Assembly: GCF_003201205.1 (NCBI RefSeq)
Contig: NZ_QICN01000003.1
Span: 186,001-250,000 of the forward strand
Reading direction: 5' to 3'
DNA from: Sinimarinibacterium flocculans
Lineage (GTDB): Bacteria; Pseudomonadota; Gammaproteobacteria; Nevskiales; Nevskiaceae
Length of the DNA: 64,000 nucleotides
Numbering within the stretch: position 1 is the first letter of the stretch; each line of letters opens with the position of its first letter. The notes under the pieces were generated by a model. The model saw nothing but the letters and a program-made list of their open reading frames with translations. It made no database searches and was not told the DNA's origin. The position numbers and the translations under genes were made by a program. Of the stretch, positions 48,150-59,770 are shown piece by piece.

Positions 48150-50556
48150 GCGACAGCACCTCGAAGAACTCCTCGGGGCCGACGCGGATCGCCGCACCGG
48201 TCGGGCAGGCCTGCACGCAGGCCGGGCCGGCCTCGCGCGGACCGCACATGTCGCACTTCACCGCCTTCTTGATCGCACCCTTGGGGTAGTCGTGGATGTC
48301 GCTGCCGGGCGCAGGACCCTTGCCGAACAGCAGCCAGCGCCACAGGCTCGGCGCCTCGGGCGACTGCACGCCCATCTGGATCACGCCGTAGGGACAGTTG
48401 CGCTCGCAGTTGCCGCAACCGATGCAGGTGTTCTGGATGAAGACCTCGCCGTTGGGCGAGCGGTGGATCGCATCGGGCGGGCAATCCTTCATGCAGTGCG
48501 GATGCTCGCAATGCCGGCACGAGGTCGGCACGTGCAGATTGTCGAAGGTCGCTCCGGCCTCGCGGTCGAGCCGCGAAACGTTGCCGTGCGTCGCCGCGCA
48601 GGCCTTCTCGCACTGGTCGCAGCGGATGCACAGCGCCTCGTCGATCAGCAGGGCATCCGTGGCTTCGCCGAGACCTTCGCCGAGCAGGAAGTGCATCCGC
48701 GCGCCGCGCTCGGGGTCGCGCTCCATCAGCAGGCGCTGCTCGATCTGGTCGCGGAAGCGCGCCTGCACCGTCGCCTTCATCTCCGGATTCTGCGCGAGCA
48801 GTTCGAGGAAGGGCTTGGCGTCGAGGCGGATCGTCTCGGTCTTGATCGCCGCGGTGGCGGTCTGGCTGCGCGACGAGCCGGCGATCACGTCGAGTTCGCC
48901 GAAGTACTGACCGGCAGCGTGGTACTGCAGCACCACGTCGCGCGTGCCCACGCGCGCCGACAGCGTCACCGATCCGCTACGGATCAGGTGGATGTGCTCG
49001 GACGCATCGCCCGGGTTGTAGATCGCTTCCTTGGCCTTGAACTGGCACAGCTGCGCCGTATCGACGATGGCCTTGAGCTGCGCGTCCTCGGCTCCGGGCA
49101 CCAGATACCGCTCCAGCGCGCGCTGGGTGAACACGCGGTCGACGTACGCGCGGGCGCGGTCATTGGCGCTGATCAGCTTGAGCATCGCGCGACGCGGCAC
49201 CTCGATCAGCACGCAGTCCTTGCCGGCGATGACCGCGGCCGAGCGCGGGCGCCCGGAGATCAGCGCCATCTCGCCGAAGATGCGGCCCGCCTTGATCGTG
49301 CGCAGCTTTGCCGGGTCGGCGGGATCGAGCTGCACGCCCACCTCGCCGGAGACGATGATGAACACCGAGTTGCCGTAGTCGCCCTCCTTGTACAGCGTCT
49401 CGCCGATCGGCGGCGAGAAGATGCGGCTCTCGAGCAGGAACTCGCGCAACTGCAGGCGGTTCATCGCCGCCAGCACCGGCGAGCGGCGGTTGAGCACGTC
49501 GAGGAAGGCCTCGACATCGGGGTTGGCGGAGAACGCCGAGAATTTCTCGCGCAGGATCGGCTCGTCCGCCGGGGCCACCGGGCGGCCGCAGATGAACTCG
49601 ACGACCTCGTAGCCCTGGTTCATCGCCTGCTTGATCAGCGGGTAGCCCGCCAGCGCTCCGATGATGTAGAGCCCGGGCACGTTGGACTCGTAGGTCGGCG
49701 AGACCGCGGGCACCGCGGCCGGGTCCTGGTTCGGGAACTGGATGCCGCAGGACTCGACGAAGGCGCGCTGCGGCGTGGCGCCCAGGCGCGCGATGATGCG
49801 ATCGCAGGGCACGTCGACCGCGCCCTCCTTGGAATTGAGCCGCAGCAGCATCGGCTTGCCGCTGGCGTGGTCCGCCTCGAGCTTCTCCACGACCTCCGGC
49901 GAGCTGTTGTAGTGACAGCGCACCTTGCCCTGCTCGATGGCGTTGAGAATCAGGCTGTTGTTGCCGTCCTTGGCGCGCGAGAACTCGTTCTTGCGGTTGA
50001 CGATGTGCACCGTGTTGTTGCGCGCCAGCGCCACGGCATTCTCGATCGCGGCATCGCCGGCGCCGATGACGACGATGGTCTCGCCCTTGTATTCGTCCGG
50101 GTCGTCGAGCTGGTACTGGATGTTCGGCAGATCCTCGCCGGGCACACCCATCTTGCGCGGGTTGCCCTGCACGCCGATGCCGAGCACGACCTTCTCGGCG
50201 AGCACAGTGTCGCCGGACGCCATCGTCAGCGCGAAACCGGCGTCCTGCTTCTCGATCTTCACGACCTCCGCACGATGGCGGACGTTGACCTTCAGGCGGG
50301 CCGTGTCGGTGTTCCAGACGTCGAGAATCTTCTCGCGCGTACCGGCGTCGAAGCCGGTCGACGCGCGCAGCGGCAGCACGTTGGGCTCGGCCATGACGTG
50401 CTTGCCCTTCTGGTACCGGAAGATCGTGTTCGACAGGTGCGGCTGCGCCTCGAGCAGCACGTGCGAGTCGCCCATTTCCGCTGCACGGCATGCGGCCGAG
50501 AGTCCTCCCGGCCCGGAACCCACGATGGCGATACGGTAGCTTTCGGCTGTCGACAT
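48136..50556 (-). CDS. flavoprotein fused to two cyclic-nucleotide-binding domains and a 4[4Fe-4S] ferredoxin
   Basis: 806-aa cytoplasmic fusion. Residues 8-330: FAD/NAD(P) pyridine nucleotide-disulfide oxidoreductase fold with FAD motif GSGPGG (13-18) and NAD(P) motif VVIGAGDAAIE. It lacks the CxxC of thioredoxin reductase. Residues about 365-490 and 500-620: two CRP-type cyclic-nucleotide-binding domains, each with a phosphate-binding cassette (FGEMALISGRPRSA and FGELDVIAGSSRSQTA; Glu and Arg kept in both). Residues about 640-795: HybA/DmsB-like ferredoxin part with four Cys clusters (CIRCDQC, CRHCEHPHC, CIGCGNC, CDMC...CVQACP). Inferred: NAD(P)H-linked electron entry or exit, gated by cyclic nucleotide. 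First gene of the operon. ATG 50554-50556 matches the Rossmann N-terminus. Confidence 0.92.
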   Translation of the reverse strand: MSTAESYRIAIVGSGPGGLSAACRAAEMGDSHVLLEAQPHLSNTIFRYQKGKHVMAEPNVLPLRASTGFDAGTREKILDVWNTDTARLKVNVRHRAEVVKIEKQDAGFALTMASGDTVLAEKVVLGIGVQGNPRKMGVPGEDLPNIQYQLDDPDEYKGETIVVIGAGDAAIENAVALARNNTVHIVNRKNEFSRAKDGNNSLILNAIEQGKVRCHYNSSPEVVEKLEADHASGKPMLLRLNSKEGAVDVPCDRIIARLGATPQRAFVESCGIQFPNQDPAAVPAVSPTYESNVPGLYIIGALAGYPLIKQAMNQGYEVVEFICGRPVAPADEPILREKFSAFSANPDVEAFLDVLNRRSPVLAAMNRLQLREFLLESRIFSPPIGETLYKEGDYGNSVFIIVSGEVGVQLDPADPAKLRTIKAGRIFGEMALISGRPRSAAVIAGKDCVLIEVPRRAMLKLISANDRARAYVDRVFTQRALERYLVPGAEDAQLKAIVDTAQLCQFKAKEAIYNPGDASEHIHLIRSGSVTLSARVGTRDVVLQYHAAGQYFGELDVIAGSSRSQTATAAIKTETIRLDAKPFLELLAQNPEMKATVQARFRDQIEQRLLMERDPERGARMHFLLGEGLGEATDALLIDEALCIRCDQCEKACAATHGNVSRLDREAGATFDNLHVPTSCRHCEHPHCMKDCPPDAIHRSPNGEVFIQNTCIGCGNCERNCPYGVIQMGVQSPEAPSLWRWLLFGKGPAPGSDIHDYPKGAIKKAVKCDMCGPREAGPACVQACPTGAAIRVGPEEFFEVLSRGGR

Positions 50557-50608
50557 GCGCCCCCCGACGAAGGCCGACACCTTATCCGAAGGCGGTCATC
50601 CGATGCGA

Positions 50609-50653
50609 GCGTTGCGCACGTCGAACTGTTGACTGCGTCAAATTGCGCAACGC
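50609..50653. promoter_or_regulatory. nested palindromes upstream of the redox operon
   Basis: In the 116-bp gap before the flavoprotein gene, GCGTTGCGCA (50609-50618) and TGCGCAACGC (50644-50653) form a perfect 10-bp inverted repeat. Between them lies TTGACTGCGTCAA (50629-50641), a perfect palindrome with a 3-base centre that resembles the half-sites of FNR/Dnr-type CRP-family operators but with one base less spacing. It could be an operator, or a terminator/attenuator hairpin after ssb. No clear -10/-35 pair found. Confidence 0.5.
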
Positions 50654-50672
50654 CGCCGCTGCACGGGGCCCG

Positions 50673-51149
50673 TCAGAACGGGATGTCGTCGTCCTCGAAC
50701 GGCGCATCCATGCCCTGTGCCGGCGCGGCCGCCGGTGCGGCGCGCGATGCCGGCGCCGCCTGACGACGCGGCTCGTAGCCGCCGCCGTCGCCACCCATCG
50801 GCGCCGAACCGCCGCCACGCCCGTCGAGCATCTGCATGTCGTTGACCATGATCTCGGTGGTATAGCGGTCGATGCCGTCCTTCTCCCACTTGCGCGTGCG
50901 CAGGCTGCCCTCGACGTACACCTTCGCACCCTTCTTCAGGTACTGGCCGGCGATCTCGGCGAGCTTGCGGCGGAAGACGACGTTGTGCCACTCCGTCATC
51001 TCCTTCTTCTCGCCGGACTGCTTGTCGGTCCAGCTCTCGGTCGTCGCGAGCGTGACGTTGCAGACGGCATCGCCATTGGGGAAATAGCGCACCTCGGGAT
51101 CCTTGCCGAGGTTGCCGATGAGAATGACCTTGTTGACTCCGCGCGCCAT
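50673..51149 (-). CDS. ssb: single-stranded DNA-binding protein
   Basis: SSB, 158 aa: OB fold at about residues 4-108 starting [17 protein letters not shown], a Gly/Pro/Ala-rich linker, and the acidic tip DDDIPF that recruits replication and repair partners. The start at 51147-51149 matches the family; a longer frame is not supported. It lies 19 bp after the MFS gene. uvrA is divergent beyond that, a common ssb-uvrA neighbourhood in which this MFS gene is often interposed. Confidence 0.97.
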   Translation of the reverse strand: MARGVNKVILIGNLGKDPEVRYFPNGDAVCNVTLATTESWTDKQSGEKKEMTEWHNVVFRRKLAEIAGQYLKKGAKVYVEGSLRTRKWEKDGIDRYTTEIMVNDMQMLDGRGGGSAPMGGDGGGYEPRRQAAPASRAAPAAAPAQGMDAPFEDDDIPF

Positions 51150-51168
51150 GGTGATCTCCGTGGTTCGT

Positions 51169-52365
51169 TCAGATGCGTATGCCGTTGTCGGCGCGCGCCG
51201 CGGGCGGCCGGGACGCATTCACCGGTCCCATGCCCGCCGCGACGGCAAGCCAGATTATCGGTAACAGGACTGCCGCTGCCAACGCGCCGCCGATCCCGCC
51301 GTACTGCAGGCCCAGACCGCCGAGCACGCCGCCGGCAAAGGCGCCGAGAAACTGGGCGCTGGAATAGACGCCCAGCGCCGCGCCCTTCTGCGCCACCGGC
51401 GCCAGACGCGAGATCATCGACGGCAGGGCGCCTTCGAGAAAGTTGAAGGCAATGAAATACAGCAGCAGGGCCGCCACCAGCACGGCGGCCACCCCGTGTC
51501 CGAGCGCGGCCAGCGCCAGCGCCCCGGCCAGCAGCGCGACCATGCCGACGAAGACCGCCTTGAGGCGGCTTGCACCCTCGGCATAGCGGATCAGCGGAAA
51601 GACCGGCACGAGGCTGAGCACCAGCACCGGCAGATACAGCTTCCAGTGCGCCGCGCTGGGCATGTCCATGGTCTGCACGATCGCCAGCGGCACGACCGTG
51701 AAAACCGCCGTCATGCAGGCGTGCAGCAGGAAGATGCCGACGTCGAGGCGCAGCAGCTGGCGGTCGGCGAGCACGGCCCGCAGGCTGCCACGCTGTGGCG
51801 GCTGCGGCGGCGGGGTCGGCACGCCCAGCAGCAGCACCGGCAGGCTCATCAGCGCCAGCACCGCGGTGAGCCGGAAGATGCCGTCCACGCCGATCCAGCC
51901 GGCCACCAGCGGGCCGAGCACCAGCGCGAGCACGAAGGCCAGGCCCATGCCGGCGCCGAGAATCGCCATCGCCATCGTGCGCACCGCATCGCGGGTGACG
52001 TCGGCGAGCAGCGCCGCGACCGCGGCCGACACGGCGCCGGCGCCCTGCAGCGCGCGTCCGGCGATGATCCAGCCGATCTCGTCGGTCGCGCCGGCCACCC
52101 AGCTGCCGGCGGCGAAGACCAGCATCCCGGCGACGATCACCGGCTTGCGCCCGAAACGGTCCGAAGCCATGCCCATCGGGATCTGCAGCAGGGCCTGGGT
52201 CAGGCCGTAGATGCCGATCGCCAGGCCAATCTGCCACGGCTGCGCGGGCACCGGCAGGTGTCCGGCGTACAGCGCGAACACCGGCAGGACCATGAACATG
52301 CCGAGCATGCGCAGTGCGTAAAGCGCACCCAGCGCGAAAACGGCGCGCCATTCCAGGGCATTCAT
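51169..52365 (-). CDS. MFS transporter, YajR-like
   Basis: Major facilitator of 398 aa with 12 predicted helices. The loop 2-3 signature reads [16 protein letters not shown], and motif C-like glycine-rich stretches ([21 protein letters not shown]) indicate an antiporter branch. N-terminus [24 protein letters not shown] is typical of YajR-type drug-proton antiporters located between ssb and uvrA, but the C-terminal ferredoxin-like domain of YajR is absent. Substrate unknown. Divergent from uvrA with a 132-bp gap. Confidence 0.92.
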   Translation of the reverse strand: MNALEWRAVFALGALYALRMLGMFMVLPVFALYAGHLPVPAQPWQIGLAIGIYGLTQALLQIPMGMASDRFGRKPVIVAGMLVFAAGSWVAGATDEIGWIIAGRALQGAGAVSAAVAALLADVTRDAVRTMAMAILGAGMGLAFVLALVLGPLVAGWIGVDGIFRLTAVLALMSLPVLLLGVPTPPPQPPQRGSLRAVLADRQLLRLDVGIFLLHACMTAVFTVVPLAIVQTMDMPSAAHWKLYLPVLVLSLVPVFPLIRYAEGASRLKAVFVGMVALLAGALALAALGHGVAAVLVAALLLYFIAFNFLEGALPSMISRLAPVAQKGAALGVYSSAQFLGAFAGGVLGGLGLQYGGIGGALAAAVLLPIIWLAVAAGMGPVNASRPPAARADNGIRI

Positions 52366-52497
52366 GGAGGTGGATTCAGCAATGGTTCGGCTTGGGGGGA
52401 CGGCCGCCCGCGGCGGCCCCGGTTGTGGCCAGTGCCGGTCACATCGTCGCCGGCGAGGACCGCTATATTAGCCGGTCCGCGATTTCCCCCTCAGATC

Positions 52498-55324
<2,827 letters not shown>

Positions 55325-55326
<2 letters not shown>

Positions 55327-55355
55327 AGAAGGCGGCCGTTGCGGCCGCCTTCTTC
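55325..55355. terminator. bidirectional terminator between uvrA and the DUF1302 gene
   Basis: Perfect 14-bp stem GAAGAAGGCGGCCG / CGGCCGCCTTCTTC with a TTG loop, overlapping the last two bases of the uvrA stop. The GAAGAA/TTCTTC outer arms give a partial A/T tail in both directions. The genes converge here. Confidence 0.75.
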
Positions 55356-55374
55356 CCGCCGCCGATGACGCGGC

Positions 55375-58017
55375 TCAGAACTGCACGCGCACGAAGGCGC
55401 GCGCCATGTCCTTGTCGCGCTGCAGGTTGGCCTCGTTGCCGCCGGTGAACCAGGTGTAGCCGAGGTAGAACGCGAGGTTGGACTTGTAACGGGTCTCCAC
55501 CTGCAGATCCATCGTCTTGCGGCCTTCGATGAAGTTCTCGCCCGGCCCGGGTGCCGTGCCCTTGACGTTGTGCTGCCAGATGAACTGCGGCGCGAACGAG
55601 ATGCCGGGGAACACCGATTCGTAGCGCAGGATGCCGATCATGACGTAACCCCAGGAGAACGGGTCGGGATACAGATCCAGGTTCGCCTGCGAGGGATTGA
55701 AGCGCAGACCGTCGACCCCGAACGAACAGGACTCGCGCGGCAGCTTGGTCACCGGGTCATAGGAGCAGGCCTGCCGGGAGCGATCGGCACCGGTGCCGTC
55801 GGCGCCGGCGCTGGCGTGCGCGTAGGTGCCGGCCGCCTCGAACTGGAGTTCGTCGAGATCCGGCAGGTCCGGCACCCAGGTCGCGCCGACTTCGAACACG
55901 AACAGGATCTGGTCGGCACCGATCGGGTTGTCGCTGGCGCCGAGCACCTGCGTTCCGCCGAGGTTGAACTGGAAGGTGTCCATCCGCTCGTAGCCGCGGA
56001 TGTAGCAGGGATTGCTGCGGTCGTAGGGGACGAAGTCCGGATTCGGCTTGAGGTCGGTGGTCTGGTCGCGGCTGTAGCGGTTCTGGCTGCCCAGATAGCG
56101 CGGTTCGCAGGCGGCGTTCTCGCCGGCCTCGATGCCGCGGTACGGCGTCACGAAGGCCGGGAAGGAGCGCGCCGAACCCGGTGCATGGCCGATTGCCAGA
56201 TCGAAGGTGTCGGTGAACGCGCCGGGCGTGCCAGTCGCATCGACGACGTAATCACTCGGCGCGTAAACGCCAAGGCTTCCCAAGGATAGCGTTGGGCTGC
56301 TTCCTGGGCCAACTGCTCCAACGCCGACCGTTGTTCCGGCGCAACCAGCGCCGGCCGGGAGCACATTAGGCACGCCGATGACTCCACCGGTAAGCTGACT
56401 GGCAAGCCCGAAGATTGTATCGACGAGTCCGAGCGCGCCGTTCAAGGCGTCGCCGGTTGGCAGCAAACGCGGCAGATCGGGGTCGTGGCAGCGCGATAAC
56501 GTCGGCCCGAATGCAGCAAAGATTAAATCCTCAGTGTCGACTTGCAGTGGCGCGTTCGGACGCCATGCAACTTCGCCCTGGAACGACCAGCCCAGCGCCG
56601 TCGTCGCAAAGCTCAGCCCGAACAGATGAATATCTTCCGGATACTCGACCAGCAACTTGACCGTATCCAGCGGCACCGCGTTACTCGTGGCGTTAGCCAC
56701 ATCGCCACCGGTCAGTGACCGAATCAGGGGCAGATCAGGACAAACCAACAAGAAGCTCACAGGATCGTAGGCATCGATGCCCAGCGCGTTGCCCTCGCGG
56801 CGGCCGCAACTCGCGACGGTCGAGAAAAAACTCGCGTAAGGCAGTCTCGAGTGGTAGCTCATCGCATAGACGCCAAACTCCGTGCCGTTATTCAGAGTCT
56901 CCGCGTAATACTTCAACGACAGGCCGTACTGTCCTGAGGTGCGCGGTTCGAGGTCCGCCAGACGCTCGATTGTCAATGACGTATTCGTGACGCCGGAAAG
57001 CGGCGTATAAAGTGGGTACATGAGTCCGGCTGGATCCTCCGCACTGCCTCCAAATTGGACGTAAGCATAGTCGACTGCATTGTCGACCCCGACCACGTCC
57101 GAAACCGCCATCATTGATCCCGGCGCGGGCGCCTCGAGTGGTTGCCATTCGAACTGGTAGAACGCCTCCAGCGACGCACTATCAAAAGGCTCGAAGCCAA
57201 TCGAAATCATACTGATTGGCGTGAAAATCTCCTCGACAAGGTAACCCACACGGTAAAAGTTGTTCGCGTTGACGGGATTCGCCTGGTTTAGTGAGTTCAG
57301 CGCCTGCAGTAAGGATTCGCCCCAATTGATCAAGTGGCGCCCGATCTTGAAGCTTAATTCCTTGTCGTCCCACAGCGGCACCGAGCCAAAGAGGTAGGCA
57401 TCCTGAAGCTGCAGCTCGCCGCCAATCTGGCTCAGCGTTTCACCGCTGCGCGGCAGCGAGACTGGGCCTCCGCGCCCGTACTGGACGATGCCGAGGGTCG
57501 GATCGCGCAGCGCGAACTCGTCGCGATTCTCGGCGGTGATCAGGTTCGGGTGGTATTCCTCGAAGTCCTCATTGACCCAGTCGTGGTAGTACAGGCCCTT
57601 GGCGAAGATGCCGTAGTTGCCCCAGGTCAGGGTGAGGTCCTGGGTGATCTTGAGCAGGCCTGAGGTCAGATCATGCTTGTCATAGTTCCAGTTGCCGTCG
57701 TCGTAGTTCGGGCTGAACTGCCCTGGCGCGGCGGCCAGCGCAAAGGCCGGATGTCCCTGATCGCGGAACAGACCCTGACAGGCCTGATTCGGCCCGCCAC
57801 AGACATCGGGATTGATATTGGCCTTGCCGAGGTAGTCGGTGCTGCGGTCCTGCATGCGCATCGATGCGCCGATCACGACCGAGCTGTTGAGCACACCCTC
57901 GATCGACTCTTCCCCCCAGGGCAGGGTGAAGCTGATGGCCGAAGCGCTGCCGTACGGCAACACACAGGCAGCAGCAAGCACGGCACTCGCGATACGGCGA
58001 TTCGCCAGCAATTTCAT
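55375..58017 (-). CDS. DUF1302 family outer-membrane protein
   Basis: 880-aa DUF1302 protein: signal peptide 1-27 (ASA), then ISFTLPWGEESIEGVLNSSVVIGASMRMQDRS, the family start, and a C-terminal barrel ending in RVQF. These proteins occur with DUF1329 and RND/BCCT genes in degraders of steroids and hydrocarbons and are thought to be envelope components of substrate or lipid export; here no DUF1329 gene is adjacent. Bases from about 56,260 to 57,470 are clearly AT-richer and use different codons than both ends, suggesting a recombined central block. ATG at 58015-58017 has GGGGGAGAGA upstream. The preceding 143-bp gap holds short palindromes (TTACGTAA, CAAGCTCTTG). Confidence 0.9.
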   Translation of the reverse strand: MKLLANRRIASAVLAAACVLPYGSASAISFTLPWGEESIEGVLNSSVVIGASMRMQDRSTDYLGKANINPDVCGGPNQACQGLFRDQGHPAFALAAAPGQFSPNYDDGNWNYDKHDLTSGLLKITQDLTLTWGNYGIFAKGLYYHDWVNEDFEEYHPNLITAENRDEFALRDPTLGIVQYGRGGPVSLPRSGETLSQIGGELQLQDAYLFGSVPLWDDKELSFKIGRHLINWGESLLQALNSLNQANPVNANNFYRVGYLVEEIFTPISMISIGFEPFDSASLEAFYQFEWQPLEAPAPGSMMAVSDVVGVDNAVDYAYVQFGGSAEDPAGLMYPLYTPLSGVTNTSLTIERLADLEPRTSGQYGLSLKYYAETLNNGTEFGVYAMSYHSRLPYASFFSTVASCGRREGNALGIDAYDPVSFLLVCPDLPLIRSLTGGDVANATSNAVPLDTVKLLVEYPEDIHLFGLSFATTALGWSFQGEVAWRPNAPLQVDTEDLIFAAFGPTLSRCHDPDLPRLLPTGDALNGALGLVDTIFGLASQLTGGVIGVPNVLPAGAGCAGTTVGVGAVGPGSSPTLSLGSLGVYAPSDYVVDATGTPGAFTDTFDLAIGHAPGSARSFPAFVTPYRGIEAGENAACEPRYLGSQNRYSRDQTTDLKPNPDFVPYDRSNPCYIRGYERMDTFQFNLGGTQVLGASDNPIGADQILFVFEVGATWVPDLPDLDELQFEAAGTYAHASAGADGTGADRSRQACSYDPVTKLPRESCSFGVDGLRFNPSQANLDLYPDPFSWGYVMIGILRYESVFPGISFAPQFIWQHNVKGTAPGPGENFIEGRKTMDLQVETRYKSNLAFYLGYTWFTGGNEANLQRDKDMARAFVRVQF

Positions 58018-58160
58018 TGGTCTCTCCCCCGACAAACGGGCGCACGGCACAGCAACCGACCGAGCGTTCAGCGCCGCGTGTGCGAACGCATTCGGACCGC
58101 TCGAATCAAGCTCTTGCGGAGATTACGTAAGTTCGCGTCGAGCACGCAACCGGCATCGCA

Positions 58161-58946
58161 TCAGGGCCTTGCGCCACCGAGCATCCGCCGCGCCTCGACC
58201 AGCGCCGCGGTGTACGGATGCTGCGGCGCGGACAGCAAGTCCGCGCTCATGCCGCGCTCGACGATCTGACCGGCACGCATCACCACGGCCTCGCGACACA
58301 ACTCCGACACGACACCGAGATCGTGCGAGATCAGCAACAGTGCCAGCCCGCGCTCGCGGCACTGCTCGCCGATCAGCTCGAGCATCCGGGCCTGCGTGGT
58401 CACGTCCAGAGCGGTGGTCGGTTCGTCGGCGATCAGCAGCCGCGGCTCGCACGCGAGCGCCATCGCCAGTGCCACTCGCTGGCACATGCCGCCGGACAGT
58501 TCGTGCGGATACTGATGCAGACGTCGGCCGGCATCGGCGACGCGCACGGCATCCAGCAGGCGATGGGCTTCGGCCAGCGCTGCCGCGCGCGAACGGCCAA
58601 GGTGGTATTGCTGGCCCTCGGCCAGCTGCACGCCGATGCGCAGGTGCGGATTGAGGCTCGCGGCCGGATTCTGGAACACCGCCGCAAGCTGCGCGCCGCG
58701 GATGCGGTGAAGGTCTCGCTCGCGCAGGCCGATCAGCTCGCGTCCCGCGAATTGCACACTGCCGCTGAGGCGCGCCGACGCGTCGCACAGGCCCAGCACC
58801 GCGAGCGCCGTCTGTGACTTGCCGGACCCGGATTCGCCGACGATGCCGAGTGCCTCGCCCGCGTCGAGCGCGAAACCGATTCCGTCGACGACGGCACGCG
58901 CACCCAGATGCACCCGCAGATCCGCAACCGCGAGCAGCGCACTCAT
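58161..58946 (-). CDS. oppD: peptide/nickel-type ABC transporter ATP-binding protein (OppD/DppD-like, short)
   Basis: ABC ATPase of 261 aa. Walker A GESGSGKSQ, Q-loop VFQNPAASLNPH, signature LSGGMCQRVALAMAL, Walker B LLIADEPTTALD, H-loop SHDLGVV. The C-terminal QHPYTAALVEA is the start of the oligopeptide-family C-terminal region, but it ends there, without the about 60-residue cysteine-rich Fe-S tail of full OppD/DppD. It overlaps oppC by 4 bp (ATGA). No oppF-type second ATPase follows, so either this one forms a homodimer or its partner is elsewhere. Confidence 0.92.
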   Translation of the reverse strand: MSALLAVADLRVHLGARAVVDGIGFALDAGEALGIVGESGSGKSQTALAVLGLCDASARLSGSVQFAGRELIGLRERDLHRIRGAQLAAVFQNPAASLNPHLRIGVQLAEGQQYHLGRSRAAALAEAHRLLDAVRVADAGRRLHQYPHELSGGMCQRVALAMALACEPRLLIADEPTTALDVTTQARMLELIGEQCRERGLALLLISHDLGVVSELCREAVVMRAGQIVERGMSADLLSAPQHPYTAALVEARRMLGGARP

Positions 58947-59770
58947 CGGTCGCCGTCCCGCTGACGCAGCCGCTCGCCGAGGACGTTCAGACACAGCAGC
59001 GTCGTCACCAGAAAGCCGGCCGGAAACGCCAGTGCCCACGGCGTGATCTCCATGTCGCGTGCGCCGTCATTGATCAGCATGCCCCAGCTCGCATGCGGCT
59101 CCTGGACGCCGAGGCCGAGAAAGCTCAGGAACGATTCGATCAGGATCGCCTGTGGCACGGTCAGCGTCGCCACCGCAATGACCGGCGCACTCAGGTTCGG
59201 CAGGATGTGGCGCAGGATGATGCGCACATCGGTGACGCCAGCCAGGCCGGCGGCGATGACAAATCCGCGCTGGCGCAAGGCCAGCGTCTGGCCACGCACG
59301 ACGCGGGCCATGTCGAGCCAGGTGACCGCGCCAATCGCCGCAAAGACCAGCCACAGCTCGCGGCCGAAGGCGACCATCAGCAGGATCACGATGAACAGGA
59401 ACGGCAGCGCATAGAGCACATCGACACCGCGCATCATCCACTGATCGATGCGCCCGCCGAAGTAGCCCGCCAGCGCACCCCAGGCGACGCCGATGATCAC
59501 CGACACCATCGTCGCGACCAGTCCGACGAGCAGAGAGGTCCGGCCACCTTCGAGTGTGCGCACGAACAGGTCGCGGCCGAGACTGTCGGTCCCGAACCAG
59601 TGTCGCGCATCGAGCGTCGGCGCCGCACCCCAGTCGGCCGCGAAGTCGATGGCGTCGACAGCGTGCGGACTCAGCAGTGGGCCGATCGACACGGCGAGCA
59701 CGATCAGGCCGAGAATCACGGCCGCGACGCCGCCGGCGAAATGCCGGGCCAATGGCTTGGCGATCGTCAT
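58943..59770 (-). CDS. oppC: peptide ABC transporter permease (OppC-like)
   Basis: 275-aa inner-membrane permease with six predicted helices and the N-terminal OppC_N segment (LARHFAGGVAAVILGLIVLAV). Loop HWFGTDSLGRDLFVRTLEGGRTSL is diagnostic of OppC/DppC permeases; the coupling EAA motif corresponds to the AAGLAGVTDVRIILRHILPN segment. ATG 59768-59770 overlaps the oppB stop by 4 bp. Confidence 0.94.
   Translation of the reverse strand: MTIAKPLARHFAGGVAAVILGLIVLAVSIGPLLSPHAVDAIDFAADWGAAPTLDARHWFGTDSLGRDLFVRTLEGGRTSLLVGLVATMVSVIIGVAWGALAGYFGGRIDQWMMRGVDVLYALPFLFIVILLMVAFGRELWLVFAAIGAVTWLDMARVVRGQTLALRQRGFVIAAGLAGVTDVRIILRHILPNLSAPVIAVATLTVPQAILIESFLSFLGLGVQEPHASWGMLINDGARDMEITPWALAFPAGFLVTTLLCLNVLGERLRQRDGDR

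Noticed and set aside
52366-52497. LexA (SOS) operator in front of uvrA
   Set aside because: No CTGT-N8-ACAG or close variant is present in the divergent region.
58125-58135. TTACGTAA palindrome upstream of the DUF1302 gene as a TetR-type operator
   Set aside because: Only 8 bp, no flanking symmetry and no regulator gene nearby; mentioned in the gene entry only.
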